This document shows, in pieces, positions 62,150 through 64,000 of a stretch of 64,000 nt of DNA. The position numbers were made by a program, and so were the translations under genes. Below the pieces are notes generated by a model that worked only from the letters and a program-made list of their open reading frames with translations, was not told the origin of the DNA and ran no database searches. The number at the start of each line of letters is the position of its first letter. The stretch's first letter is position 1. This stretch comes from Chondrosia reniformis (lineage: Eukaryota > Porifera > Demospongiae > Chondrillida > Chondrillidae), in NCBI GenBank assembly GCA_947172415.1, contig OX359194.1:5146001-5210000 (forward strand), written 5' to 3'.

Positions 62150-62545
62150 ATAAGTTAATCTGATCCACATGCTCCATACATCATGACTTTCTAAATTGGA
62201 TAAGCCTAATTTTAATATTGTGCAGATTACATATACATAATAACTGTACATACGTAGGAATGTACTTACTTTAGGAAATGTTATTAGAAAATGGACTATA
62301 GTCTGTGTTGTTGACCCTCAGGTAAGTATGTTGTTCGTCAATTACAATAATATAGGAACTGTTTTACCTGATAGGATTTTACACTAGGAAATATGGCTGC
62401 ACCATATACATAATAGGAAGGAAGATTAATAAACCTATACTTCTGTTCCCTATATCCATGAACATGTAGTGCTTGCATTGATGTAGGGATTGTCTGTGCA
62501 GTGGTTGATGCTGTTGACTGTGTAGGTGACTGAATTTGTTGCACC
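62150..62545 (-). other. Duplicated segment (also 63690-64000) with a possible exon
   Basis: AATGGACTATAGTCTGTGTT and the segment containing CATGAACATGTAGTGCTTGC occur in both 62280-62500 and 63850-64000. On the minus strand 62430-62541 reads IQSPTQSTASTTAQTIPTSM then QALHVHGYREQKY without a stop. This is a Thr/Ser/Gln-rich stretch that could be an exon of an unidentified gene. The second copy loses that frame near the window edge. Evidence is thin. Confidence 0.35.
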
Positions 62546-62949
62546 AGGTAAATGTTGTCCTAAACTAAGTGTCTATAGAGAGAGAATGCCCCATTACTGG
62601 ACAAGTAATCTTTGGAAGATAAAACTGTACACCCTGCAATTCAACCTGCAAAAGACCTTTTACTGCATTATATATGTATATAGTTTTTGTGGTAAGAATT
62701 TATAATATATGTTATACTGTACCCTCTTAGTAGCCATATCAATTTATTTTATTAGATCTCCGCTAGATTATATATATATTGAATGTATGAATGTAGGCTT
62801 ATAATTACACTAGTAAGTACTGTATATATAATATGTGAAGCTATGTTCAAAGTGAATGTGATTGAATGTCCTGAGGAGACCTTATGTACGTGCATGTCAT
62901 AAACTCTGCTCACCCCAGTCAAATCCTGTACTCTGGACAGTATTACCGA

Positions 62950-63021
62950 ATATCAATTAAAACTTGCATCATTAAATTTATAATGACTAGAAAGATTAAT
63001 GATGCAAGTTTTAATTGATAT
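62950..63021. repeat. Hairpin with perfect 26-bp arms
   Basis: ATATCAATTAAAACTTGCAT..TTAA (62950-62975) and its exact inverse (62996-63021), loop 20 nt. Confidence 0.9.
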
Positions 63022-63104
63022 ATCCAGTACACTAAACTTCTGTGAAACATTAATTAGGGGTGATATAATGTATGAAGACATTTGTTAAGAGTAGGCAGAA
63101 ATGG

Positions 63105-63235
63105 CCAGTGTTGCAAATTTAATATATAGCACATCTAAAAAAAGTAACAAAACAAGACAATAATCTGCAATGATACTACGTATAACCATACAGAAATGGC
63201 ATAATGAAATTTAATTAATATATGACTTATACATT
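63105..63235. mobile_element. Decayed single arm of the fold-back hairpin head
   Basis: GCACATCTAAAAAAAGTAAC, AAAACAAGACAATAATCTG and CATACAGAAATGGCATAATG parallel the left arm at 22820-22910. There is no inverted partner. The rest of 63240-63690 shows no supported gene. Confidence 0.6.
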
Positions 63236-64000
63236 CACATCATTGAATGTTTCACTCAAAGAACAACAGTTTTAAAAAGCTAGGTTAAGAAACTGCCTTT
63301 CTTGTGTGGGAATATAGAGAACCGTTTTGTATACACCAATTTACATGCCATACGTACATCTACTTTAGACCTATAGGTAACTAAACCTAATTAATGAGAG
63401 CTTGGCTGAGGATATACAGATATATACAAGAATTTTCTCCTTCTCTTCTCAACTGGGCCAGACAGATGTTTCTGGGTATTCCACCCTTCATCACGACTCT
63501 GGGAATCTTTGTCATTTTCATATGTAATATCTACATACATAGGAGTGGCTGTGGATGTCCAGAGAGGTACTCTTCTAGATTAAGAGGCTAATGCATGTGT
63601 TAAAAAGTGCTAGCCCAAGATCTAGGATAAATGTATATACACCTACTGTAAAAATGGTAATGTCATAGAGGATGGTATATACTAATGTGATCCATGTGCT
63701 CCATGTGACTTCTATAAATTGAGCCTTTTAAACCAGAGTAAAATTAGAATTATATTTAATATAACTGTTAGTGAACATGTGGTGTGCTAACATTGCATAT
63801 ATATAGGTAATAACTATACATATAGGAAGTGTTGTATATAAGGAAAATGGACTATAGTCTGTGTTGTTGACCCCTTGTTCGTCAATTACAATAATATAGG
63901 AAAATATATACCTATATATACTTCTGTTCTCTATCCATGAACATGTAGTGCTTGCATTGATGGAGGGATTGTCTGTGCAGTGGTTGATTACTTTCCTGTT

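Noticed and set aside
63394-63591. 65-codon frame with a hydrophobic segment
   Set aside because: Hydrophobic stretches are common by chance in AT-rich DNA; no intron structure or paralogue was found.

Overview
The window looks like nuclear DNA of an early-branching animal, most likely a sponge (Porifera). It is AT-rich and intron-bearing (GT..AG introns of about 50 bp to several kb), and it carries two short-chain collagen genes of the kind known from sponges. It also holds an animal-type N4BP2-like gene (PNK-like, CUE, DUF1771 and Smr domains) and two genes of the vitellogenin/MTP lipid-transfer family. The species cannot be named from the sequence.

Layout. 1-484 is a young copy of 48350-48780. 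485-4790 is a decayed copy of the 3' half of the N4BP2-like gene, split by a CACTA-like DNA transposon (about 2946-4582). 4930-12900 is mostly mobile DNA: a fold-back element, piggyBac-like and other MITEs, a broken Ty3/gypsy fossil and a 27-bp minisatellite. 12951-20487 (minus) is lipid-transfer-protein gene copy 1 (16 exons, 945 codons, all phases agree). 20638-26016 is again mobile DNA, including a perfect 374-bp hairpin. 26559-27034 (plus) is a small predicted membrane-protein gene. 28651-45530 (plus) is the main N4BP2-like gene; its 7.1-kb intron (32125-39265) contains two antisense two-exon collagen genes (33039-34275 and 37588-38838) with a broken reverse-transcriptase element between them. 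45685-48340 holds nested MITEs. 48967-58134 (minus) is lipid-transfer-protein gene copy 2, exon for exon like copy 1. 58135-64000 is non-coding, with repeats, a LINE fragment and one possible exon.

How it fits together. The blocks 485-20620 and 42400-58270 are two copies of one ancestral segment: the N4BP2-like 3' end in plus orientation, followed by the lipid-transfer gene in minus orientation. They have been changed by different insertions since duplication, so each gives an empty-site reference for the other. The lipid-transfer genes should make secretory-pathway lipid carriers and the collagen genes secreted matrix proteins. The N4BP2-like protein would be an intracellular nucleic-acid protein. 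The right N4BP2-like copy carries a 10-nt deletion in its DUF1771 exon and the left copy has other lesions, so neither encodes the whole C-terminal half as read here.

All gene models were made by reading splice signals and phases by eye. Domain names come from motif recognition, not a database search.
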